Origin: Nonomuraea turkmeniaca
GTDB taxonomy: Bacteria; Actinomycetota; Actinomycetes; Streptosporangiales; Streptosporangiaceae
Length of the DNA: 55,831 bases
Assembly: GCF_005889735.1 (NCBI RefSeq)
Contig: NZ_VCKY01000042.1
Location: forward strand, 1-55,831
Reading direction: 5' to 3'
Below, one piece after another: positions 9,662 to 16,781 of this stretch. The notes under the pieces are model-generated. The model was not told the DNA's origin and made no database searches. It saw only the letters and a list, made by a program, of their open reading frames with translations. Numbering within the stretch: the first letter of the stretch is position 1; each line of letters starts with the position of its first letter. A program made the position numbers and the translations under genes.

Positions 9662-9690
9662 GTCACGGGGTCCTCTCCGGACCCCGTGAC
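9662..9690 (+). terminator. Strong hairpin terminator
   Basis: Perfect 12-bp stem GTCACGGGGTCC / GGACCCCGTGAC with a 5-base loop, 29 bases after the stop of the small hypothetical gene. No T-run follows, as is common for actinomycete terminators. Confidence 0.75.
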
Positions 9691-9944
9691 ACGGCGGCGT
9701 GCCGGCGGGGTCATGCCCTGATGGGCGTGCACGCCCGTCCGACGACTCAGTTCCCCGATCAGTATCGAAACCTCACTTGACCTTCACACCGGTATCAACG
9801 TCAACGATGCTGCCATGAGCAGCCTCGCACTGTACGACCGAGCCATGCGGAACCGGCTCGAGCGACGGTTGCGGGGGCGGCTGATCGCTGGATCGTATGG
9901 GCCATCGGCCGTACAAATCATGGTCTTTACAGTAGGAAGGCATC
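9691..9944. other. Intergenic region, upstream of a membrane-protein gene
   Basis: No supported gene. An open frame from ATG 9815 on the plus strand gives a basic peptide (LYDRAMRNRLERRLRGRL) that runs out of frame through the next gene; no family was recognised. The last 40 bases, with AGGAAGG before GTG 9945, serve the membrane protein. Confidence 0.35.
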
Positions 9945-10682
9945 GTGACCAACGATCAACGGCATGGCAGTCGATGGCAGGACCGCTCGCGCATGACGCG
10001 TCCCCTGGAGATCCTGGTGAGCGCCCTGGCGGTCGGAGCGGGATTCGGCGCGGCGACCTCCCTCGTGAACGCCCTCTCCCACAACAACGCCGACCTCGAA
10101 AGCAGTGCCTATACGACCAGCGGGTGGTCAATCGCGGAAATCATGAGCCTGCTGCTCGACTCCGGTTGGGCTTGGGCGGGTTTGGCGGTCGCAGCGGGGT
10201 GGCTGGTCACCCGCGCCAGGGAGAGCCGTCCCAGAACACTGGCGCAGGGTGGTGCTGCCGCTGGTGCACTGGCCCTGCTCGCGGCCACGGCTGCCTACAG
10301 CATCGTGGACTCCATCCGTAGCGGCGAGCAGATCCCCTGGTACATGTCCGAACCGGCCGTGTGGTGGGTCGCCAGTGTCGTCCTCGGAGCGCCCTTGGGT
10401 GCCGTTGGTGCATGCGTCAAACGACCGGGAGCGATCGGTTTGCTCGCGAGATTGACCGTGCCGGTCGGCGCCGCCGTACAGATGGTCGTGCTTCCGCCCG
10501 GCAGGAACGAGGTGGTCGAGACCGCAGGGAAGACGATCGTATGGACGGTGGCTGCCGCGAGCATCGGCTACATCGTCGTCCGCTACCTCCTCGTCGAGCG
10601 ACGTCGGCGCTCCCTGGCAGTTGCGGAATCGCTGCCGAGCACGGCGGGTATTGCCAGACCGCGGTCATCGTCAGCTCAGTAG
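9945..10682 (+). CDS. Integral membrane protein, unknown function
   Basis: 245 residues starting at GTG 9945 with AGGAAGG in front. At least six hydrophobic segments are visible: about 21-42, 70-84, 96-112, 130-150, 160-180 and 193-213, separated by short loops and ending in an arginine- and serine-rich cytoplasmic tail. No transporter signature. The layout, with an extracellular loop after the first helix (SSAYTTSGWSIAEI) and a Trp-rich second half, resembles the larger membrane protein at 20137-21111, and the two may be distant relatives. The 3' end overlaps the convergent MDMPI gene by 7 bases. Confidence 0.75.
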   Translation: MTNDQRHGSRWQDRSRMTRPLEILVSALAVGAGFGAATSLVNALSHNNADLESSAYTTSGWSIAEIMSLLLDSGWAWAGLAVAAGWLVTRARESRPRTLAQGGAAAGALALLAATAAYSIVDSIRSGEQIPWYMSEPAVWWVASVVLGAPLGAVGACVKRPGAIGLLARLTVPVGAAVQMVVLPPGRNEVVETAGKTIVWTVAAASIGYIVVRYLLVERRRRSLAVAESLPSTAGIARPRSSSAQ

Positions 10683-11467
10683 CCGGGGAAGACCCGGCGC
10701 AGCAGGTCGAGGTCGGCGGCGCCGGCCGCGACCACGTCGCCGGGCGTGTACAGGGGCGCGAGCCGACCGGCGACCAGCCGCAGCCAGGACTCGGCGGGCA
10801 GGGTGAGCGTGCCGTCGGGCTGCTCGGGCACGTCGAAGTCCACGCTGATCGGCGCCTCCAGACGCAGCGCGAAGACGGAGGCGGGCTCGGTCGTGGTGAC
10901 CCGGACGACCATGCGCCGGCCGTCGAGCTGGTCCGCCTTGCCGATCCAGGCGAACAGGTCAGGTGCCCCGTGCAGGAGAGCCGCCGTAGCGTCCGGGGCC
11001 AGCGTGGCGTGCTCGTCGAAGGCGACGCGGACGTCCCATGAGTGCAGGGTGAGCTCGCTGAGCCGCATCCGCGCCGCGGTCGCCACGTCCACCGGTGCGG
11101 GAAGGAACCCCAAGTCGATGCGGAGTTTCTCGCGGGTGCCCGCGTCCAGCGACTCGAAGAGTGCGGTCAGGGCCTGGTTCGCCTGCAGGAAGCCGTCGGC
11201 GCGCTCCCGCCGGGTCATGGCGTTCCACCTGTCCCAGATGGACTGGTTGGCGTCCTGGCCGGCGCGCGGCTCGCCGTCGAGCGCGGTCTGGACGACGGCC
11301 CGCAAGATCACGGCGCCGCTGCCCAGGTGGCTGAGGACCTGCGAGATGTCCCACTCGGCCGCGCCGGACGGCCGGGCCAGGTCGTCGTCGCTGAACCCGG
11401 ACACCAGCCCGGCGAGGTCGTCGTATCCGGTGCGGAGTGCGGTAATGACGGTATCGGCGCTGCTCAT
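10676..11467 (-). CDS. MDMPI-type (maleylpyruvate isomerase-like) protein
   Basis: 263 residues. The N-terminal DinB-like four-helix bundle has DLAGLVSGFSDDDLARPSGAAEWDISQVLSHLGSG (W..S.vl.HlG pattern) with the histidine of the first metal-binding helix, and the middle has RLSELTLHSWDVRVAFD containing the ELxxHxWDv motif that supplies the other metal ligands. The C-terminal alpha/beta domain follows. Family members use mycothiol as cofactor or transfer group in actinobacteria; the substrate here is unknown. Start ATG 11467 follows GGAGAAGAG. A second, shorter member of the superfamily is at 35857-36513. Confidence 0.88.
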   Translation of the reverse strand: MSSADTVITALRTGYDDLAGLVSGFSDDDLARPSGAAEWDISQVLSHLGSGAVILRAVVQTALDGEPRAGQDANQSIWDRWNAMTRRERADGFLQANQALTALFESLDAGTREKLRIDLGFLPAPVDVATAARMRLSELTLHSWDVRVAFDEHATLAPDATAALLHGAPDLFAWIGKADQLDGRRMVVRVTTTEPASVFALRLEAPISVDFDVPEQPDGTLTLPAESWLRLVAGRLAPLYTPGDVVAAGAADLDLLRRVFPGY

Positions 11468-11708
11468 CTCTTCTCCAAGTCGTCGATCACTACGTACGGT
11501 ACTCGCAGAAGGGTGTTGTCCCGGGACGTAAGGGTGTTAGCGGTGCCCTCCGTCGATCGCCCAAGGACGTTGTCGGGCTGTCCTCGGTCGCGCCGGCCCA
11601 GTCCTTGGCCTCGGCTGGCGCGACGTCCTGCCACTCTAACGAGAGCAGGTCGAGAAAGCGCGCGCGGCAAGATCGGGATAACGTGGCGCCCATTGGAGGA
11701 GATCGACA

Positions 11709-11783
11709 ATGTCGATGGCCCCAGACACCACCTTCAACCATCGCGCCGGCGTGGAAACGTTCCGCGAAGAGGAGGACGCGTGA
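11709..11783 (+). CDS. Possible 24-residue small protein coupled to the next gene
   Basis: ATG 11709 is preceded by GGAGGAG, one of the best ribosome sites in the window, and encodes MSMAPDTTFNHRAGVETFREEEDA before a TGA that overlaps the next start as GTGA. Acidic C-terminus, no hydrophobic segment. It may be a real micro-protein, a leader peptide that sets translation of the downstream gene, or the eroded start of a longer gene. No family recognised. Confidence 0.4.
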   Translation: MSMAPDTTFNHRAGVETFREEEDA

Positions 11784-12139
11784 CAGCGACACGAGTACTG
11801 GTGATCGGTCTCGATCCCGCCAAGATCCAGGGCTGGGACCCGGAGCCGGTCCAGGTGGCGATGGCACGGGGTCAGGCCCGTTTCGACGATCATGGTATCG
11901 AGGCCGACTGGTGCCTGGTGGCACCCGACGAGAACCCCGAAGGAGCGATCGTGGAGGCGCTGACCCGCACAGACTACGTCTGCGTGGTGATCGGGGCCGG
12001 CATCCGCAAGCACGAGCCGTTGCTCGAGCTCTTCGAGAAGGTGGTCAACCTCGCGCGGCAGCACGCGCCCGACGCGGCCATCGCCTTCAACAGCAGCCCC
12101 GAGGACTGCGCCGACGCGGCTCTGCGGTGGCTGCGGTAA
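11780..12139 (+). CDS. Conserved hypothetical protein with a Rossmann-like pattern
   Basis: 119 residues from GTG 11780 with AGAGGAGG upstream. The sequence alternates hydrophobic strands and helices: TRVLVIGLDPAKI, GIEADWCLVAPDENPEGAIVEAL, YVCVVIGAGIRKHEPLLELFEKVVNLARQHAPDAAIAFNSSPEDCADAALRWLR. This suggests a small alpha/beta fold of flavodoxin-like or Rossmann-like type; no catalytic residues are known to me. The GTGA overlap with the 24-residue ORF suggests translational coupling. No other gene is in the transcription unit. Confidence 0.75.
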   Translation: MTATRVLVIGLDPAKIQGWDPEPVQVAMARGQARFDDHGIEADWCLVAPDENPEGAIVEALTRTDYVCVVIGAGIRKHEPLLELFEKVVNLARQHAPDAAIAFNSSPEDCADAALRWLR

Positions 12140-12322
12140 TCAGCACGGCAACGGTGCGAAGGTGCGGGAGACGGCCTCCCGGCTGGAGAGGGCCCTCTAC
12201 AGCCCCAACCTCACCCCTCCGGATCCCCAGCCCCCAGGGGTCAAGGTGTCCGGGCGATCCAGGCCCGTGGGCGGAGCACCGGGGGTCGTGGTGACCAGCC
12301 CGTTCCCGGACGAGGCAAGGCC

Positions 12323-12424
12323 ATGGTCCCGCTGGTCGGCCTCTTGCTGTGGTTTTCCGCAGGAGGAGTAGGTGGAGCACCCCATTCTGCCGCGGGCCGG
12401 CCTTCCATAGCTTTGAGCCCATGA
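12323..12424 (+). CDS. Possible 33-residue hydrophobic peptide upstream of the serine hydrolase
   Basis: ATG 12323 after GAGGCAAGG opens a frame MVPLVGLLLWFSAGGVGG that continues to a TGA overlapping the ATG at 12421 (ATGA). The first half looks like a signal peptide or membrane anchor. It could be a small membrane protein coupled to the hydrolase, or the original signal peptide of the hydrolase separated by a frameshift, because the hydrolase itself begins with an unusually weak signal sequence and no ribosome site. Confidence 0.35.
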   Translation: MVPLVGLLLWFSAGGVGGAPHSAAGRPSIALSP

Positions 12425-13485
12425 TGCAGACGCTGATGAACGTGCTGGTAGCGGCAACCGTTGCGACAGGTGGTCAGGGCGCCGGGGTACGCCCCGAGTT
12501 GGAGACGATCGTGGCGGGCAAGGGGGCGACAGCCGCTCTGGCCCGGGTCTCCGACGGCAACCGCACCTGGTCCGGCGCCGTGGGTGTGCGCGACATCGAG
12601 CGCGGCGGGCGGCCCTCGCCCAGCGGGTACTTCCGGATCGGCAGCGTCACCAAGACGTTCGTCGCGACCGTGCTGCTCCAACTCGTGGACGAGGGGAAGG
12701 TGCGGCTCGACGATCCCATCGACCAGTACTTGCCGGGCCTGGTACCGGGTGGGGAACGCATCACGGTCCGTCAACTCCTCAATCACACCAGCCATCTGTA
12801 CGACTACATGAGTGAGCCGGGATACTCGACCAACCGGTGGCGCGGAGATGCCCGGTTCCGCTCTTACCAGCCGCGTGAGCTGCTGAAAGTGGCCTTCGCC
12901 AAGAAGCTCCCCGATGACGGCAAGTGGCACTACTCCAACACCAACTACGTGGTGCTCGGGCTGCTGGTGGAGAAGCTGACCGGTAAGCCGTACGGAGAGG
13001 AGGTCTCGCGCCGCATCCTGCGCCCGCTGGGACTGCGCCACACGCTGGTGCCGGGCGACCGGGCGGGTGTGCCGTCGCCGCACGCCAAGGGGTACGAGCC
13101 GATGCCCGACCTCGTGGACGCGACGCGGATGAACCCCTCGCTCGACTGGGCGGCGGGCGAGATGATCTCGACCACGGCGGACCTGGAGCGGTTCACGTCC
13201 GCCCTGCTGAGCGGCAAGCTGACCAGCGCCGAGTCGCTGCGGGCCATGCGCACGACCGTCGCGACAGGGGTCGGATTCGGCTATGGGCTCGGCCTGCAGG
13301 CGTACACGCTGCCGTGCGGCACGGTGTGGGGTCACAGCGGCGAGCTGATCGGATACCAGACGTTCGCCTTCCGCTCGGACTCGGGTAAGTCGCTGACCAT
13401 GTCGATCAACCCCTCCACCCGCAACCCGTCCACGGAGGAGGTCATGGGCATCGCGGTCAAGGTGTTCTGCGGGTCCGCAAGCTGA
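12421..13485 (+). CDS. Serine hydrolase of the beta-lactamase / D-Ala-D-Ala carboxypeptidase family (class C type)
   Basis: 354 residues from ATG 12421. The three active-site motifs of the penicillin-recognising fold are all present: Ser75-x-x-Lys78 (SVTK), Tyr171-Ser-Asn173 (YSN) and His305-Ser-Gly (HSG, the KTG equivalent in this group). The body resembles R61-type D-alanyl-D-alanine carboxypeptidases and related esterases (LDDPIDQYLPG, RQLLNHTSHL). The N-terminus MMQTLMNVLVAATVATG is short for a signal peptide, and the start is only supported by overlap with a small upstream ORF. If exported it would act on peptidoglycan peptides; an esterase role is equally possible. Stands alone. Confidence 0.88.
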   Translation: MMQTLMNVLVAATVATGGQGAGVRPELETIVAGKGATAALARVSDGNRTWSGAVGVRDIERGGRPSPSGYFRIGSVTKTFVATVLLQLVDEGKVRLDDPIDQYLPGLVPGGERITVRQLLNHTSHLYDYMSEPGYSTNRWRGDARFRSYQPRELLKVAFAKKLPDDGKWHYSNTNYVVLGLLVEKLTGKPYGEEVSRRILRPLGLRHTLVPGDRAGVPSPHAKGYEPMPDLVDATRMNPSLDWAAGEMISTTADLERFTSALLSGKLTSAESLRAMRTTVATGVGFGYGLGLQAYTLPCGTVWGHSGELIGYQTFAFRSDSGKSLTMSINPSTRNPSTEEVMGIAVKVFCGSAS

Positions 13486-13672
13486 GGACCTCACCAAGGC
13501 CGGTCACTCACGACCAGCCACGTCGTGCGGGCGGCGCCCTCGTCTCGGCCGCCGGGGACCGTCATGCCTTGATCTGCGCGTCCCCCGCCGCCGCCTCATC
13601 ACCTACCTCGCCTCCCCGAAAGCCGCCCTTCATTACTGGCGATCACACCCTCTCCGAGCTGATAGCCGGCCA

Positions 13673-13846
13673 TCAGGCGGGGATCTCGGCGGTGGCGGTC
13701 AGGGCCGCGCGGGCGTCGTTGGGGAGCTGGAAGGCACCCTCCGGGAGGCCCGAGCCGATCTCGTCGCCCGCGCCCTCGGGCAGCTCGGTGACGGTGGCGG
13801 GGATGTCGGCCACCGCCCAGTGCCAGAATCCGGATCCGGTCGGATC
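13673..13846 (-). pseudogene. Remnant of a YbhB/PEBP-family protein with internal deletion
   Basis: The minus strand here reads [22 protein letters not shown], then [25 protein letters not shown] and a stop. This is the conserved core of Raf-kinase-inhibitor/phosphatidylethanolamine-binding proteins (FWHWAV...LP.GA...NDAR) joined directly to the family's C-terminal end (LARATLTATAE type). The expected middle with GPxxGxHRYxF is missing, and everything before DPTG is absent, including a start codon. The remnant overlaps the MFS stop codon by two bases. The joint lies on the shared residues ARA, consistent with a deletion between short repeats. Confidence 0.7.
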
Positions 13847-15023
13847 AGTCGGCGACGCCGACCGGGGGCTCGGCCGGCGCCGGGCGGCGCGGCCGTACTG
13901 AGCCGGCCACGAGGACGGCGAGCCCGGCGGCGGTGACGCCGGCGCCGACCCACAGAGGGGAGACGAAGCCGTATCCGGCGGCGATGGCCAGGCCGCCCAG
14001 CCAGGCGCCGAGGGCGTTGCCGATGTTGAAGGCCGCGATGTTGGCGCCCGAGGCCAGCGTGGGGGCGTCTTGGGCGTACTTCATGGTCCGCAACTGGAGC
14101 CCGGGCGCGGTGGCCAGTCCGGCCGTGCCCATCAGCAGCAGGCAGACGATCGTCATGACCTTGCTCTGGGCGGTCAGCGCGAACACCGCGAGAACTGCGG
14201 CGGTCATCGTCATGATCGTGATCAGGGACGTGTTCAGCGCCCGGTCGGCGAACTTGCCGCCGACATGGTTGCCCAGGAACGTGCCGGCCCCGAAGAGCAC
14301 CAGCAGCCAGGGCACGGTGGCGGTGGTGAAGTCGCTGACCTCGGTGAGCGTGAACGCGATGTAGGTGAACGCGCCGATCACACCGCCGAAGGCCAGCACG
14401 CTGACCGCGAGGGAGACCCAGACCTGCGGGTGGCGGAAGACGCCGAGTTCCCCGCGCAGGCCGGTGCCGGCGGGGGCCGGGGTCGGCGGCACGAGCATCC
14501 GGATGCCGGCCAGCGTGACGACGCCGGTGATCGTGAGCGCCCAGAACGTCGAGCGCCAGCCGAGCTGCTCGCCGAGCAGGGTGCCCAGCGGGACCCCGAC
14601 GACGTTGGCCACGGTCAGCCCGCCGAACATCAGCGCGATGGCGCCGGCCCTCCGGTGCGGCGCGACCAGGTCGGCGGCGACCACCGAGCCGACGCCGAAG
14701 AACGCGCCGTGGCACAGCGCCGCGACGATCCGGCCCACCAGCAGCACCGGGTAGGCCGGTGCGAGCGCGGAGATCAGATTGCCCGCGATGAACAGGAGCA
14801 TCAGCGCCAGCAACACCTTCTTGCGCTCGAACCGGCCGGCCGCCGCAGTCAATGCGACGGCGCCGACCGCCACGCTCAGCGCGTACCCCGAGACCAGGTG
14901 GCCGGCCACCGGCTCGCTCACCCCGAGGTCCGCCGCTACCTGGGGCAGCAGGCCCACGATCCCGAACTCGGTGAGCCCGATGCCGAAGCCCCCCAGGGCC
15001 AGGGCGAGAAGCCCGATAGGCAT
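13845..15023 (-). CDS. MFS transporter (DHA1 family drug/sugar exporter)
   Basis: 392 residues with twelve hydrophobic helices and the MFS loop 2-3 motif ([20 protein letters not shown]). The opening [29 protein letters not shown] and the [10 protein letters not shown] second helix are characteristic of the DHA1 arabinose-efflux/chloramphenicol-resistance group (AraJ, Cmx). It is expected to export a small toxic compound or sugar in exchange for protons. It is transcribed divergently from a GlxA/AraC regulator at 15144, the usual arrangement for local control. The C-terminus ends just inside a PEBP remnant. Confidence 0.92.
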   Translation of the reverse strand: MPIGLLALALGGFGIGLTEFGIVGLLPQVAADLGVSEPVAGHLVSGYALSVAVGAVALTAAAGRFERKKVLLALMLLFIAGNLISALAPAYPVLLVGRIVAALCHGAFFGVGSVVAADLVAPHRRAGAIALMFGGLTVANVVGVPLGTLLGEQLGWRSTFWALTITGVVTLAGIRMLVPPTPAPAGTGLRGELGVFRHPQVWVSLAVSVLAFGGVIGAFTYIAFTLTEVSDFTTATVPWLLVLFGAGTFLGNHVGGKFADRALNTSLITIMTMTAAVLAVFALTAQSKVMTIVCLLLMGTAGLATAPGLQLRTMKYAQDAPTLASGANIAAFNIGNALGAWLGGLAIAAGYGFVSPLWVGAGVTAAGLAVLVAGSVRPRRPAPAEPPVGVAD

Positions 15024-15109
15024 GTCAAACCCCTCCGTTGGCAGTCACATCAGCGGGAATCCATCCCGCCCGACCGCAAGGCTGCCGCTCGCACCCCTGC
15101 GCCCACGAG

Positions 15110-15144
15110 TGGCCAGATTGCCAACATGTGAAAGAATCTGGCCA
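15110..15144 (+). promoter_or_regulatory. Inverted repeat over the regulator start, candidate operator
   Basis: Perfect 10-bp arms TGGCCAGATT (15110-15119) and AATCTGGCCA (15135-15144) with a 15-base spacer; the second arm ends on the first base of the ATG of the regulator gene. The site lies in the 120-base space between the MFS exporter and the GlxA-type regulator, so binding could repress both. Function inferred. Confidence 0.6.
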
Positions 15145-16109
15145 TGCATCGCGTCGCGATCCTGGCCCTTGAGGGCGTGTATCCGTTCGAGCTGAGCATC
15201 CCGCAGCGGATCTTCAGCCTCGCCGCCGGAGCGGACGGCGAGCCGCTCTACGAGGTCCTGACCTGCGGCGTCAGCCGTACCGTTCGGACAAACGCCGGGT
15301 TCTCGATCATGGTGGAGCATGAGATCGACGTCATCGCGACGGCCCACACGGTGGTCATCGCCCCGTTCACAGGCGCGGCGGAGGACGTGTCGGACTGGCT
15401 GCCCGCGCCGGTCGCCGAGGCCCTGGCCCGCCTCTCCCCCGGCGTGCGGCTGGTGTCGATCTGCACCGCGGCCTTCGTGCTGGCCGCCGCCGGGCTGCTG
15501 GACGGCCGTCCCGCGACCACGCACTGGAACGAGGCCGACCGCTTCCGGCGGATGTTCCCGAAGGTAGTGCTGGACGCCGACGTGCTGTTCACCGACGACG
15601 GCGACGTGCTGACATCGGCGGGTGTGGCCTCCGGCATCGACCTCTGCCTGCACCTGGTACGTCGTGACCACGGCGCCGAGGTCGCCAACCGGGTCGCCCG
15701 GCGCTGCGTCGTCCCTCCGTGGCGGGAGGGCGGCCAGGCGCAGTACGTCGAACGTCCTGTCCCGGCGATGGCCGACTCGTCCACGTCGGCGACCCGGGCA
15801 TGGGCGCTCGAACGCCTGCAGCGGCCGATCTCCCTCCAGGAGATGGCCGCGCACGCTCGGATGAGCGTGCGCACGTTCCTGCGCCGCTTCCGCGACGAGG
15901 TCGGCATGACCCCGGGCCAGTGGCTCACCCAGCAGCGTGTCGAGCTCGCCCGGCGCCTGCTGGAGACCACCGACCTGACGGTGGACCGGATCGCCGCGGA
16001 GGCCGGCTTCGGCACGGGCGCCTCGCTCCGCCAGCACCTGACCGCCGCCCTGGGCGTGTCCCCCACGGCGTACCGGCAGACCTTCCGGCTCACCGAGCCC
16101 GCCGTCTGA
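15144..16109 (+). CDS. GlxA-type transcriptional regulator (DJ-1/PfpI plus AraC HTH)
   Basis: 321 residues: a DJ-1/PfpI-like class I glutamine-amidotransferase domain (about 1-170; nucleophile-elbow region RLVSICTAAFVLAAAGLLDG with a cysteine) followed by the double helix-turn-helix of the AraC family (about 215-315, with TLQRPISLQEMA and GFGTGASLRQHL). Such proteins act as sensors of small nitrogen or carbon compounds and activate or repress a neighbouring gene. Divergent from the MFS exporter and followed by an isochorismatase-like hydrolase, it probably controls one or both. The start codon sits on a palindrome that may be its own operator. Confidence 0.92.
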   Translation: MHRVAILALEGVYPFELSIPQRIFSLAAGADGEPLYEVLTCGVSRTVRTNAGFSIMVEHEIDVIATAHTVVIAPFTGAAEDVSDWLPAPVAEALARLSPGVRLVSICTAAFVLAAAGLLDGRPATTHWNEADRFRRMFPKVVLDADVLFTDDGDVLTSAGVASGIDLCLHLVRRDHGAEVANRVARRCVVPPWREGGQAQYVERPVPAMADSSTSATRAWALERLQRPISLQEMAAHARMSVRTFLRRFRDEVGMTPGQWLTQQRVELARRLLETTDLTVDRIAAEAGFGTGASLRQHLTAALGVSPTAYRQTFRLTEPAV

Positions 16110-16172
16110 CGTTCACCCGCGGTATGACGAGGCCGCCGGCCCGCGGCTCCAGGTCCACAGGCTCGAAGACCG

Positions 16173-16709
16173 ATGGGGATCACTACTATGGCGATCATGG
16201 ACAGACTGGATCCCCGCCGCACCGCGTTGCTCCTCATCGACCTGATGACGCGCATCGTCGAGCAGCCCACGGCGCCACATTCCGGACCTGCCGTGGTCGC
16301 GCACTCCCTCGCTCTGGCCGACGCGGTGCGAAAGGCGGGCGGTCTCGTCGTCTCCGTGCGGGTCGAGCGGCCGGGCGTCGCGGAGCAGCCATCGGGCAGC
16401 GAGCTGGTGGAAGGCGTACTCGGCGACCTGGAGATCGTGAAGCGCACCTGGGGTGCGTTCCACAACACGGGGCTGGAGGAGGCGTTGCGCAAGCATGGCA
16501 TCGACACCCTGATCATCACCGGGATCGCCACCAACTTCGGCGTCGAGCAGACCGCGCGTTTCGCCGACGAGTTCGGCCCCAAGGTGATCTTGCCCGAGGA
16601 CGCGGTCACCGCGTTCGACGCGCGCGCCCATGAGTTCGCCTTCGACTACATCTTCCCGCGCATCTCCACTGTCTGCACGACCGCCGAGGTCGTGGCGGCG
16701 CTGGATTGA
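16173..16709 (+). CDS. Isochorismatase-family hydrolase
   Basis: 178 residues with the cysteine-hydrolase/isochorismatase fold. The catalytic Asp23 (LLIDLM) and Lys90 (VKRTWGAF) are present, and the cis-peptide loop reads TGIATNFGVEQTAR. At the position of the catalytic cysteine of nicotinamidases this protein has Gly123, so amidase chemistry is unlikely; EntB-type isochorismatases also lack that cysteine and hydrolyse an enol ether. Starts at 16173, 16188 and 16197 are all possible; none has a clear ribosome site. It follows the GlxA-type regulator by 63 bases in the same direction. Confidence 0.88.
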   Translation: MGITTMAIMDRLDPRRTALLLIDLMTRIVEQPTAPHSGPAVVAHSLALADAVRKAGGLVVSVRVERPGVAEQPSGSELVEGVLGDLEIVKRTWGAFHNTGLEEALRKHGIDTLIITGIATNFGVEQTARFADEFGPKVILPEDAVTAFDARAHEFAFDYIFPRISTVCTTAEVVAALD

Positions 16710-16781
16710 GATTCAGTACGGACTCAAGGTCGATTTGCGCGTTCGGACCTCGGTGGGGGCTCCCGTCTGGGGTTCTTGCGG

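Noticed and set aside
12241..13497. 418-codon minus-strand frame over the serine hydrolase
   Set aside because: Shadow of the plus-strand gene with SxxK, YSN and HSG motifs.
16173..16709. Isochorismatase-like enzyme as a dead enzyme because Cys is missing
   Set aside because: EntB-type members naturally lack the cysteine and keep Asp and Lys, which are both present.
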